Source: Thysanoteuthis rhombus
Taxonomy: Eukaryota; Mollusca; Cephalopoda; Oegopsida; Thysanoteuthidae
Assembly: GCA_963457665.1 (NCBI GenBank)
Contig: OY735209.1
Span: forward strand, 4,519,081-4,583,080
Reading direction: 5' to 3'
Length of the DNA stretch: 64,000 bases
This document shows positions 12,209-22,439 of this stretch, in pieces. Every line of letters begins with the position of its first letter. Positions within the stretch are counted from its first letter, which is position 1. Made by a program: the position numbers and the translations under genes. A model generated the notes under the pieces. That model was not told the origin of the DNA and made no database searches. It saw nothing but the letters and a program-made list of their open reading frames with translations.

Positions 12209-13240
12209 TCATTTCTTTTCAGTATGAGATTGCAAATGACGATTCAAACTTGACTTCCGTGAAAAGGAGGAGTCACACACTCCACAGGAATAAGGTGTTT
12301 CTCCAGTATGTATTCGCATATGCCTCTTCAAAGTTGAATTTAATGAAAAGGAAGAACCACACATTACACAAGAATAAGGTTTCTCTCCAGTGTGTGATCG
12401 CATATGCTCCACCAAAGTTGACCTTTGTGAAAAACAATAGCCACACACTTCACAAGAATATGGTTTTTCTCCAGTGTGTTTCCGAATATGCACCATCAAA
12501 TTTGACTTCACTGAAAAGGAGGCATCACACACTTCACAAGAATATGGCTTCTCTCCAGTGTGTGTTCGCATATGCTCCACCAAATGTGACTTCCCTGAAA
12601 AAGAAGAGCCACACACTTCACAAAAATATGGTTTCTCTCCAGAATGCTTCTGCTTATGGTACCTCATACTTGATTTGATTGAAAAGGTAGAGCCGCACAC
12701 TTCACAAGAATATGGCTTCTCTCCAGTGTGTATTCGCCTATGTTGGTTCAAATATGATTTATCTGAAAAGGAACAGCCACACAGTTCACAAGAAGATGGT
12801 TTCTCTCCAGTATGGGTTTGCATATGCTTGTCTAAATGTGATTTCCGTGTGAAAGAAGATCCACACACTTTACATGAATATGGTTTCTCTCCAGAGTGTG
12901 TTCGCATATGCTTTGTCAAAGTTGAATTTATTGAAAAAGAAGAGCCACAGACTTTACAAGAATATGGTTTCTCTCCAGTGTGTGACCGCATATGCTCCAC
13001 CAAATTTGACTTTTGTGAAAAAGAAGAGCCACACACTTCACAAGAATATGGCTTCTCTCCAGTGTGTATTCGAATGTGCACCACCAAATTTGACTTCAGT
13101 GAAAAGGAAGAACCACATACTTCACAAAAATATGGCTTTTCTCTAGTGTGGGCTTTTAAGCATTTTTTTAAATCTGCTATCTTAGCCAATTCACATCCCC
13201 AAGTATCAAAAGGATACTTTTCTTCTGAGAAGTTTTCCAT
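12209..13240 (-). CDS. C2H2 zinc-finger protein, 11 fingers (gene 2)
   Basis: Predicted nuclear DNA-binding protein of 343 residues. The leader MENFSEEKYPFDTWGCELAK is followed, from about residue 37, by 11 complete C2H2 fingers with [17 protein letters not shown] spacing. The stop follows HTEKK and sits at the same place as in gene 1, so the 3' ends are homologous. Helix residues -1,2,3,6 run LSNV, QSNE, ISTK, RSHK, DSYQ, ISSY, GSHE, VSNV, QSTE, LSTR, RSSR; fingers 8-10 echo fingers 1-3. All zinc ligands are present. Finger 6 uses Met for the core Leu. The ATG at 13240 is supported by the leader it shares with genes 1 and 3 and by a splice acceptor 21 bases upstream. A decayed sister copy lies directly upstream. 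No effector domain is visible. Confidence 0.92.
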   Translation of the reverse strand: MENFSEEKYPFDTWGCELAKIADLKKCLKAHTREKPYFCEVCGSSFSLKSNLVVHIRIHTGEKPYSCEVCGSSFSQKSNLVEHMRSHTGEKPYSCKVCGSSFSINSTLTKHMRTHSGEKPYSCKVCGSSFTRKSHLDKHMQTHTGEKPSSCELCGCSFSDKSYLNQHRRIHTGEKPYSCEVCGSTFSIKSSMRYHKQKHSGEKPYFCEVCGSSFSGKSHLVEHMRTHTGEKPYSCEVCDASFSVKSNLMVHIRKHTGEKPYSCEVCGYCFSQRSTLVEHMRSHTGEKPYSCVMCGSSFSLNSTLKRHMRIHTGETPYSCGVCDSSFSRKSSLNRHLQSHTEKK

Positions 13241-13280
13241 ATTTTTTGGAGGGGGAAGGGGCTACAGAAAAAAAATGATA
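13241..13280 (-). promoter_or_regulatory. Splice acceptor before gene 2 ATG
   Basis: On the minus strand the tract tcattttttttctgtag ends at 13262, giving an inferred exon start at 13261 and a pyrimidine-rich 5' UTR of 21 bases before the ATG. The sequence does not resemble the acceptor shared by gene 1, gene 4 and the relics, so this site may have arisen after the neighbouring copy decayed. Confidence 0.5.
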
Positions 13281-13364
13281 GAACAATCAAGTTCTTCTAA
13301 TTATATAAGTTCATAAAATATTTCACAAAAAATATCTGCGTACAACATAAATATTTTTCAAGTT

Positions 13365-13788
13365 TTGTGATTTCATGTATTGCCTCAAACTTGACTCCAA
13401 TAAAAAAGAAGGTTCATTCACTTCACAATATATGCTTTGTCTCCGGTGTTTCTACAAATGACACTTGAAAAGAGGATGCACTCACTCCCACATATGATTT
13501 CTCTCAAGTGTGTGTTTGAATATGTTCTACCAAATATGACTTTGTTGAAAAGGAAGAGAAACGCACTTCACAAGAACGTCTCTTTATGATGTTTTCACAG
13601 ATGCATAACAAAATTTGACTTTAAAAAAAGATCCATCGAGTTCACAGAAAAGTTTCTCTCTAGTATGAGTTTTTTCAAGTTCCTTTTTCAAAACTGGACA
13701 ATCAAGCAATTTACATCCACAAGTTTCCCTATATTTTTTGATTTTCCAGGTAACCAAGTTTAAAGAATATTTTCTCTAAGCGGAAAAC
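13365..13788 (-). pseudogene. Decayed zinc-finger gene copy beside gene 2
   Basis: Minus-strand relic of a whole unit. At 13788 is an acceptor (ccttttcttttacag) followed by GTTTTCCGCTT, matching the gene 1 exon start. Then comes a leader remnant reading roughly ETCGCKLLDCPVLKKELEK and a THTREK linker near 13660. About three to four eroded fingers follow down to about 13365, with lost Cys codons and shifted frames. Most initiator-region codons of the leader are damaged (ATAGG in place of ATGG). The relic is a tandem duplicate of the gene 2 type. Its exon start could still be used as a non-coding upstream exon for gene 2, which is speculative. Confidence 0.75.
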
Positions 13789-14024
13789 CTGTAAAAGAAA
13801 AGGAAATTACACTTAATTATGATTATAAACCTGTCAAAATAAAGCCCCCAAAAGGTCAAAAAGCTAAAAATCAGAAATCTTTAGAACGGGTCCAATGGAG
13901 CACTGATGGTAATTTTCAAGTCAGTAGACAGAACAGTATGGCCAAGGGTACAGAAACCCGCAAGCAAATTGATAGACCAATCAGAACAAAGTCCCCCCCC
14001 CCCAATTCTTTTCATTATGATATA

Positions 14025-15480
14025 GACCAAACTATAAACTACAGCCTATGGACCACATGTGGCTCACAAAGCATATTTGTGTGGCCCACAAACATTCTTG
14101 CACAGTGATGTCAATTTGTGTGATCCCAGACATTCTCTCGTAGAATAAAGTACCTAACAAGATTACAAGGAGATTTTGTGGTCATGTTGTAAACAGGAAT
14201 CCGACACAACAATGAACGGATTGTTATTTCAGAGTTTTTTTTTACATTTCTTTTTTAAATTGAAAATGAATTCTATACATTTAACAAAGTATGGATGTAT
14301 AAGTATATTTTTGCAAATGTTAAAAGTAAAGCAGCCAGCCTAATATGCAGTGACAGTGTTGCTGTTTCTAAGGAATATAATTTGAAAAAACATTTTTAAA
14401 ACTAAGCCCGGTAACTTTGGAAATCATTTATCAGAAGGTGAATTCCAGCAAAAAGCCAATAACATGTTGAGATGATTGAAACAACCATTATTCACCAAGA
14501 AAATCTGTGTAAATCTATCCTTGATTTCAAACGTGATTGATCTAGTGGTACATGTCATTCAGATCAACTGTATGATACCCATGTATGCTGGTTAAGCCAG
14601 GGAAATATCCAGAGAAGTGTGTTGAATCTGAGAGAAAAAACTTTCATCTTTCTTGAAATGAAGAACATTAGTTGTATATTTTTAAGTAACATGAAAAAAA
14701 CAGAATAGGTGTGCAATTTAGCGTTTGTAGTTAACATTTTTGACTAACTACATGAACTGACAACTAGTTACAAGGACGGTGTTTTTCCCCAAGAATTGTT
14801 TGTGGAAATTATATAATTTCAAATGAAACAACCACTCTTCTCCAAAGAAATAAGCCAGTAAAACTCAGTGCATTCCCCCTTGTTACAAACACTGACAGTC
14901 CCACAAGTTTGTAATACTGAGATATAAAGTGAGCAGGTGTTACCTTTAAGAGAGAAGTTTCCAATGCATTTAGCTGATTTCAAATCTATGGACAATCATT
15001 TCAATAATCCTTTTCCGTTGATAATGAAGCAGCGTCAAATGATGTCTAGATGGAGTTAATTGATCTCCAAGCAGTGCTCTGAAGGAGAGTTTTGAGGAGA
15101 TAAAATTGACTGAATTCTATGTATCAATCATACCAAGTTAGGAAAAGATTGCAAGAAAAATGAGAGCATTCATTGTTTCAACCTATATTTGTGAACAAAC
15201 TTTCTGATGTATGAATATTAAGAAATCAAAGAACAGATCTCCTCTAAGAGACTCAAATTGGCACACTGTCTTATATATAACTATAAGCATGCTGAATCCT
15301 GACAACAACAAACTGTTGCAGGATTTTGTGCCATTGCATAAATCTCATTAAAAGTTTAAGTAACTGTACGGTAACAAATAAAAGTTGTTCGAATAATTTT
15401 TGTTGAATGCAGCCCACTAGAGACCTTACAGAAGTTCCATTTGGACCTTGCAGAAAAAAGTTTTCCCACCCCCGTTGTAA
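14025..15480 (+). mobile_element. Decayed hAT-family DNA transposon
   Basis: The left end reads about ccaaactataaactacagc then cctatggaccacatgtggctc, the usual hAT-type terminus (GGGCAAACTACGGCCCGTGGGCCACATGTGGC-like). The right end, inverted, reads gggggtgggaaaactttttt and then tctgcaaggtcc. Inside, on the plus strand near 14590-14670, a frame reads WLSQGNIQRSVLNLREKT, matching the conserved RWLSRGKVL-x-LR-E segment of hAT transposases of the GTF2IRD2/ZBED-like group. Near 15215-15280 a frame reads SKNRSPLRDSNWHTVL, matching their C-terminal SKxRSRLTDEHL motif. The element is about 1.45 kb, shorter than a full one, and carries many stops and shifts. It lies in the presumed first intron of gene 2. 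The target-site duplication was not identified. Confidence 0.7.
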
Positions 15481-16009
15481 GGGCTCTTACACTGAACATT
15501 TTGATGATATGGTTTAATTATATTTTAATTCAAATCTAGCATTTATCATGCTTTTTAGAAATAAAATAGGAACCTTCCCTGGATTTGTTGCTGAAAACAC
15601 ACATTTTTTTTTTTTCCCAAATCATGTGAAAAGAAAAGTTTTTTTATTGTATTTTAGCCGATGATTTTTGAAAAGGTTTTCTCAAATGTTGATAAAAGGT
15701 AAGAATCTAAGTTTAGGTGTCAGTTCTCATATTAAATCAAAACTATCTGGATTTGTTCTAAGTTGATTTCTCTTTTGAAGTCAAAAATTATACTTCCCTA
15801 ATATCTATGTGCTCTCCACTATGACTTTGCCTAGACGTAGACACTTGGAAACCTTTGTTTATCGGCAGGAAAAAATAACAAATGATTTATTCTACATATT
15901 TTGGAATAGAACAAGATGCCCCACTTGCCAACATCAATGAAACAAAAATAGTCATCAGAAGTAAAAAATTTTCTGGCACATTTGACTTCAATCAGTCACC
16001 ATTCACAAA

Positions 16010-16540
16010 AAAAAGATAATTGATTTGGGGAATTTAAAAAAAATAAGAACGAGGAAAACTTAGAATAACTTTTTTTGCATTGAAATTTTGAAATGAAATC
16101 TTTACAGTAGAAACTACATGTGCTGTAAAACTTTCCCACCTGAATGATTTGGAAAAACTGGCTTTGAAACCAAAATTCAAGAGGTTCTTTCTTCCTTCTT
16201 GTTGACACACAGTTGAAACAAAGTAACCCTTCTGCCTTTTTGACCAAACATTGCAAACGGTCAAAGGATGTGTCATTTGACTTTTCTATGTGGAGATCAG
16301 ATGTGATGTATGTAAATCAAATCTTCCAGTGCAGGTTAGAGCGTGTTAAGTAATGGCTCTGGTTTCTTCTCAGTAGGAATCAAGCTCTTTCAAATTGTTT
16401 GTGTGGTCAGCATAAGAACTCAAATTTCATGGAAATGTTTCAAGGCATCTCTAGTTTCTACAGTTAAAAATCTTGATGCAATAAAGAGTCTTTCTAAATT
16501 TTCATAGGAATATTTTTTTTGGAACACATGGTATGAAAAG
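16010..16540. repeat. Block D, copy 1 (first intron of gene 2)
   Basis: About 500 bases match 35130-35640 in the same orientation. Shared words include gattcaagtggttctttcttcc (in variant form), cttgttgacacac, gtgatgtat/gtgatgtac, aagctctt-caaattgt and atgcaataaa. Both copies lie upstream of a minus-strand finger gene and inside its presumed first intron. No protein is encoded; the frames through it are not conserved in phase. Confidence 0.65.
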
Positions 16541-17159
16541 AAAAGGTGTTTTTCAAATTAATCATGTAAGAATTATCAATTCAAGAATATACTTAATTTG
16601 CCTCAATTCTATTTTTCCTACTTAGTCAAGAATAGTAATTTTGTAGTGACAAGTCTATGAATTTCAAATTACTTTTTTGCTACTAACCCTAGAGGGGGTT
16701 GAAGATGAGGATTTTGATAAGGGGAAAAACAAAATCTATTGTTTACAATCAAATGTGCCAGTATATGAGTTATTTATTAAGTCAAATCTCAAAGATCTAT
16801 GATCTTTTGAAATACTAGTAAAAATGGGAGATATTGAGTGAAAATTATAGTAATTCTTGGTTTGTAAAATATGGTAGTTTAACACAGTATACAAAGGCCC
16901 CAAAAGTCATGAAGGCTCTAAAAAGTATAACTATACAATGTATTCATCAGATATTAACACAATATGAAGTCAGAGTCTTTGTATGTTGAGTTTAACTACC
17001 ATATTTTACATCCACTAGATTTAGGAATATCAAAATGGCAGCCATTATGAAGAGGCCTCCATGTTGGCCAAGGGCGAATTTCCAAGTGGGTTGCTCAAGC
17101 TAATTTTGATCAGCATATTCTAGGGACCTAGACAATACTTCCAAACCAAGTTTTTGAAT

Positions 17160-18240
17160 CCAGATCAAAAGACACCAGTCACAAAGACAAAAGTGTAGCA
17201 TGGACTACTGCAAGTTACAATTGCATTCATTCAAGAGGCATCCATCCAAAATGTCAATACTGTAGTACAATTATCATAACTGAATTTGTATTAATATTTA
17301 ATTTAAGTAATAAATAATACTTTCAAATGAAATCAGTAAAATGTCAGGACAATTTGTTAACAACTTAAATGAGTAATATCTGTTAATCTTTACATTGAAG
17401 TGACCCCAAAAGTCAATCAAAGTCTCTAAAAACTATATTTTTCAATTAAGAAGGCATGATTATCAGATCTCACCACCATATGAAACCATAGAATTCTTCA
17501 TGAAAATTTTGATTAATTAAATTACTTAGAAACTTGAAAATGTAACAAAATTTATTTTTTCAATAATACAATTTCATATTTAATTATTTATTGATGTAAA
17601 GATTTAATGAACTAAAAACTATGATATGAAAGATTAATTCATTTAATTATTCAGTCAAAATCTTGAGAACCCAATTAAAGGAGACCATGCACAAAATTGA
17701 ATATGTGTTCTCGCCTCAAAATTAAAATGAAATGATTTTAAACGGTATTCAGGGAAGTTTGCTTCAGTCATAACTTACCGAATTTAGAAAGTAAGAAAAG
17801 ATGAAAAATGTCTACATAAGATGAATATAGAATAATGTTGCATTTTATATTATCGTTTACAAATGTCTTTAATATTTTATGAATAAATAACTGAAGAAAT
17901 GTATCATAATCATACAATTCACATTGTTGTGATGGGCATATTTTTTAAAAGTTTATTTTATAAAAACATTTAATACGCAAGCTCTTTTGATACTGCTACA
18001 AAGCATAAATGCATGTAAAGTGTCTCTTTTGAATCAGCAAAATTTCAAATCCATTTGTCATTTATTCAATTGGAAAAATTAAAATAAATAACATTGTTTC
18101 TTGAATTACTAAAATAGTATAAATTCTGTTGAAATATTCATGACTGTGTTGTTCTTTCAATTGTAACTTGCAGTAATCTGTACTACACTGTGGTGGTCTT
18201 CTTAACTGATGCTTTTTGTCTGGTTGCCTTTTGACCCCCT
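17160..18240. mobile_element. AT-rich element with long inverted ends (family H)
   Basis: The left end around 17165-17230 (gtgtagcatggactactgca then agttacaattgcattca) is inverted at 18150-18240, where the complement reads gtgtagtacagattactgca then agttacaattg. The enclosed 0.9 kb is AT-rich and has no transposase. A third copy of the end lies at 55680-55800. This is the shape of a non-autonomous DNA transposon, or of two nested copies; the superfamily was not determined. Confidence 0.5.
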
Positions 18241-18480
18241 GAATATGGTCACGGATCCTTGATATTGGGATCGGAAAATTATTACGATTGAATATGAATC
18301 AATCATTGGAGAGACTTTAAATACTTACAGGATGATTAAATGAGTAAACTTTAGTTGTTTATGTCTTTGAAAAAGATGGAATGGATTAGGATTAAGTATG
18401 ATAATCTGTTTAGTGCTTTCAAGCTGTGTTGTATACATTTCGTCAATTTTGTGGAAGGACTTTAGCAGTGTTGCCAAATT
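18240..18480 (-). promoter_or_regulatory. Type A module, inner copy, upstream of gene 2
   Basis: On the minus strand: AATCCTAATCCATTCC, then an ATCATCCT exon end at 18329 followed by the donor GTAAGTATTTAAAG. Compared with the copy at 18650-18990 it is partial: the second donor word is missing. The two copies form a tandem duplication of the presumed gene 2 promoter. Confidence 0.55.
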
Positions 18481-18649
18481 TATTTCCCACTTTACATCCA
18501 GAATTTAAAAAAAAAAACAGCAAACATCTTCCTTCTATTGTTTGCAACTTTCTCAAACACTGTAGTCCTTGAATTTCTAATTGGTCCAAACGGCCTACTA
18601 TAATCTTAGAGGGAAAGATATTCCATCATGCCCCAAAATGAACAAACAC

Positions 18650-18990
18650 AATAAGAAGAAAATAAATAGAAAACTTACCGACCTAATTATTAAACTATCG
18701 ATAACAAATTTTATTTAATTATTCAACATGGATTTACAAGAAACAAAAAATATGAGTAAATTACAATCGAATATGAAGCGATCATCGAATAGACAGAGTT
18801 TGTAACTAATTGTTCAAGTTGATTCGTAAAATAAAGGTTTAAACACTTACAAGATGATCCAATGTGCACAGTTTGATGGTTTGTGTATTTGAAAAAGATT
18901 AAATGGATTAGGATTAACAACGATAATCTGTTCGATGCTTTGGGGCCGCGTCGTGCGTTCATTTTTCGGAAATGAACTTTTGCGTTCGAC
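18650..18990 (-). promoter_or_regulatory. Type A promoter / first-exon module of gene 2
   Basis: A full module on the minus strand. GC-rich sequence (around 18940-18960, with several CpGs) precedes AATCCTAATCCA. The inferred exon then ends GGATCATCTT at 18850, with the donor GTAAGTGTTTAAAC. A second conserved word, GGTCGGTAAGTTTTCTATTT, gives another donor-like site with exon end at 18679. The distance to the gene 2 coding exon is 5.6 kb. Whether the second donor is alternative or ends a second small exon cannot be decided here. Confidence 0.62.
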
Positions 18991-19165
18991 AGTGTTGCAA
19001 ACTCTGAAATAAATTTTAGATCTAGATCTGCAAAAAGAAGGAGTCAAATATTAATCATAATAAATTCAAGTCATTACTTTATTTAGAAATTCGTTCGGCC
19101 TAGGACTGAAAAACTCTCAGCTTCAGAGAAAGAAAAAAAATTAGCCACTTCGTTTTAAATTCAGA

Positions 19166-19660
19166 AATATAGCTACTTCCGTTCAACTTTTTACGAGTGT
19201 AGTTGAATTGTTCAGGTGTTACTTGTGGCCAGGGTGTGAGTTTCACATGATTTAACTTTAAAGAAGCAATTGATAAAAGAAATAAACAATTAAAGTATCA
19301 TTTGTTGAATAACGAAGAAAATTCTCTCCAGTCAGTGCAGAACTTGTGTAATGAATTATATAATTCATTTTAAAGAAATTATTTTATTTTATTATTACGT
19401 AAGCAGAATAATAAAAAAAAACTTATGGATGCACCTTAAAAGGTAATAAAAAGGACAAATCTATCTGAAGTCAAAGATGAAACAATGATATCTATTTCAA
19501 TCATGCGACGAAAAGATTAAGTAGAGCTAATGGCTCTGAACAACATATTGATCAGTTATCAAAGTTGAAAATTAAAAGTTTTGTGTATACCCCTTACCGT
19601 AATTTCCTCAAGGTAAGGAGGGAAGAACTCTCGTTTAAGTTGAACGGAAGTAGCTATATT
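19166..19660. mobile_element. MITE-like element with 24-bp perfect inverted ends
   Basis: The 24 bases at 19166-19189 (aatatagctacttccgttca plus actt) are the exact reverse complement of 19637-19660. The 447 bases between them have no coding capacity. Perfect ends point to a recent insertion or to selection on the ends. The element lies between the head-to-head modules of genes 2 and 3. Target-site duplication and superfamily were not determined. Confidence 0.55.
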
Positions 19661-20089
19661 GCTACAGTTAGCCATTTTATGGTTACGGTCGTCTCAGCTG
19701 AAGCTGAAGTCAGGATAACCAGAATTTAATAGCAGCAATAATAAACCACAGTCATGTCTCACTTGGGTGATAAAAACGCTTCATGAGATCATGAGAAATC
19801 CATGTCACCCCCAAAGCACACAGTTTGTATTTTCTCTTCAGACAAGTTGGAAAAAACTTGTGCGAAGAGAAAATGAACGTGTATGGTGTACGCGACAGAA
19901 GTTGTCAGAATTTTTCAAATATTAGAAAAAAAAATTTTGAATTTACTTATCTTTACTTGTTCATAATATAAGAAAAAATGTTTCAAAAAAGGCTCAATAA
20001 ATTGAATATGAACTAAGCAAGATGGAGTCTTAGAGAAGCCGAATGCAACAAAAGGGGCTAGATCTAGCTACAAATTTGCCAAGTTCGTG

Positions 20090-20440
20090 CCGTGGCCCTC
20101 GTCTTACTGTTAGTAAACGACACGAGACAACATCAACAAGACGGCCTTTAAGTATCAAACATTATCGCAGTTAATCTTAATCCTAATCCATCCTATCTTT
20201 TTCACAAACAAAAATCACCAAAATGTTCACTTTTGATCATCTTGTAAGTATTTGAAGCTATATTTTATTATTCAATTTGAACAAATAAACTCAGTCTTTT
20301 CGATGTTCGCCTTATTGGTACATTCATTTAGTCACACAATTGTTGATCGTTGAAATTCATGATGAATAATTCAATGAAATTTGTTTGTGATAGTTTAAGA
20401 ATTCTGTCGGGAAAATTTAAAATTCGATTTTGCAAACTAG
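20090..20440 (+). promoter_or_regulatory. Type A promoter / first-exon module of gene 3
   Basis: Plus-strand copy facing gene 3. AATCTTAATCCTAATCCATCC, then TTGATCATCTT with the inferred exon end at 20243 and the donor GTAAGTATTTGAAGC. The later word ends ATTCTGTCGGGAAAATTT, so the second donor present at 18679 and 62114 is lost. It is an inverted copy of 18650-18990, so genes 2 and 3 have divergent promoters about 1.1 kb apart. The distance from the donor to the gene 3 coding exon is about 3.5 kb. Confidence 0.62.
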
Positions 20441-20814
20441 AATAATTTTTTTGAAAAATGTATTTTCCCCTATGTAGGGCGTAGTCAGGTTCCAAAATTG
20501 AGGGGAAGTGAGCACAAAAAAGAAAAAAGTGACACGCACCAAATGATTTTGTATTCTTTATACATTTTTATTTTGTATTCAAAATCAAAACACAAGGAAG
20601 ATACAATTTCGAAGGAAGAACATAATCATTATTTTGTGCTTGAAATTGAAACAATTTTTTTTTAGAGTTTCACTGCAAGCTCATAAATCTATATTTCCTT
20701 TAAGATTAAAACAATCGAAGTATTTTATTAGAACTTTTGACATTTTAAACATGGAACGGAAACAAAATGAAACGATATGCTCTTGAGAGTACTGAGAGTG
20801 TCATAGATCCTCCC

Positions 20815-20935
20815 AAAATTTAATCAGTTATTTCATGGGATGGTCTATAGTTCCAACTTCTGCAAAATTTAAATGAAACTCGAGAACTTTTGGAGATACT
20901 GTGTAGACATGAAATTTTGGCAATATGTAATGCAG
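20815..20935 (+). repeat. Single unit of repeat E
   Basis: Contains ctgcaaaatttaaatgaaac, then gagaacttttggagatactgtgtagac. This is the core word of the degenerate tandem repeat found at 37.6, 46-47.7 and 59.4-60.9 kb. Confidence 0.55.
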
Positions 20936-21869
20936 GCGTATAACTATTTCTTCTCATTGTATTTTGCGACATGAAAATGAAATTATTAGTTATTTTTTTT
21001 CTCTCTGATTAACAAATGTTCAAAGTGTTTGTGTCTGATTATCAAATCTGTTTTTGCAAAGTCTTACTGAATAACACATCTGGCTTACATTTGTAAAATA
21101 TGAATATCTTGATTACTACACGGATTGTTGTAAATATCAATACAGGTATAACTTGAATTATGAGATTAATTCATTTCAGAATTTCTGTACTATTCAAAAC
21201 CATGCTGTTCATAGTCTTATGATAATTGAATGTTTTGTTCTTTTTTTGTTTTTTTGTCTATAAAAGTTAGTTACATCAATTTGTACAGCAATACCTGAAC
21301 AACACTTAATTCAAAACCTGTGCTATTCGAGCTATTTCTGTAAATGTTCTGGGTTTTGTCAAAGAGCAACTGATAAACTTGATGACATGTGATTTGATAA
21401 GAAAAACAATCAAGTATCTGCAGTTATTGGAAAATTGACTCATTGTCTTTTTTGATTCTCCAATTTAGAGATATTGTTGAATCACCATCACAGTCAATAA
21501 TGGAACAACTGTGGCATCAAAATTTGCAGTCATTTAAATTTACCAAAGAATTCTATTTATGACCTCACTGGCATTTTCTACTGGGAAACATCTATAATAA
21601 AGTAAAAAAAAACATCTATATGTAATAAATAATCCTGTCAAAATAAAACCCAAAAGAGGTCAAAAATATTTCTTTTGCAAAAATTTAAGAAAAATGAGGG
21701 GGGGGGTCTAGAGGAGTGCTGATGCATATTTTCAAGTCTGTAGACAAAAATGATATGGCTAAGACTACTGAAAAATACAAAAACGTAAACATCCAAAAAG
21801 AAATTGAAGCCTTCATCACCTTTGGTGGCTATGGATATTCAGTTTTCCTTGTAATTTTACTTTCTGTTG

Positions 21870-21925
21870 TAAACCAGGAATGGGCAAACCTTTTTGGTCT
21901 TGTGGGCCAAATAAGAAATTCTTTT
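21870..21925 (+). mobile_element. hAT-type terminal fragment
   Basis: The sequence ccaggaatgggcaaacctttttgg then tcttgtgggccaaataag has the form of a hAT terminal inverted repeat (CAGGGGTGGGCAAACTTTTTGGCC-like). No matching right end was found nearby, so it is a solo fragment or a short non-autonomous copy. Confidence 0.4.
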
Positions 21926-22189
21926 TTGTGCTCCAGCCTGATTGATATGTTTGTTCTGAGTATAGAATGATTGTTCAGTTCTTCAATCAGGACAAAGGAT
22001 TTTGAACTGGATAATTTTCCTGTTTCCTTTCACGGAAGGAAATATGAACAGATGATAATTTTTGAGCTGAGTTGAAAGAAACTGAAATACATTAAGACAC
22101 TTTATTTCAAACACATTGTCTTTACAAGTGCCTTTAGAAAACAAAAAGTAAAGTGTCCCATCTGTTAAGAGACAACTCTCAATAGAGGT

Positions 22190-22437
22190 CAGTGACAAGA
22201 CTAGGATTATATTCTTACAAGTTTTTATGACAACCCCTCCTGGCAGGATGCAAGTTCACCAAAGGTGTTCCTCCAACCTAATCACACAGCTTAGAGTGTA
22301 CTCAATTAGCTGCTGAGTGTACAGGAGAATCTCTTCAAATTCATAGTTTTCCACACTTTTCACTCATACCTGGAATCAAACCCAGGACCTTCTGTGTTTA
22401 AGGCAGACGTGCTGACCATTACACTATTTCAGCTGAA
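22190..22437 (-). mobile_element. tRNA-derived SINE
   Basis: On the minus strand from about 22434: an A-box-like TAGTGTAATGGTCAGCACG, then an anticodon-arm-like TCTGCCTTAAACACAGA, then a B-box-like GGTCCTGGGTTTGATTCCA, as in a tRNA gene head. The acceptor stem cannot be closed, and an unrelated tail of about 170 bases follows, down to about 22190. That is the structure of a SINE rather than a functional tRNA. Tail family not recognised. Confidence 0.7.
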
Positions 22438-22439
22438 AT

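Noticed and set aside
18650-18990. Type A blocks as a solo terminal repeat of a retroelement
   Set aside because: No TG...CA ends or flanking short duplications were recognised. All four copies that have a nearby gene point toward it on the same strand, which random insertion would not produce. It remains the main alternative until a genome-wide copy count is made.
22365-22437. Functional tRNA gene
   Set aside because: The acceptor stem does not pair, the anticodon arm is irregular, and a non-tRNA tail follows, as expected for a SINE.
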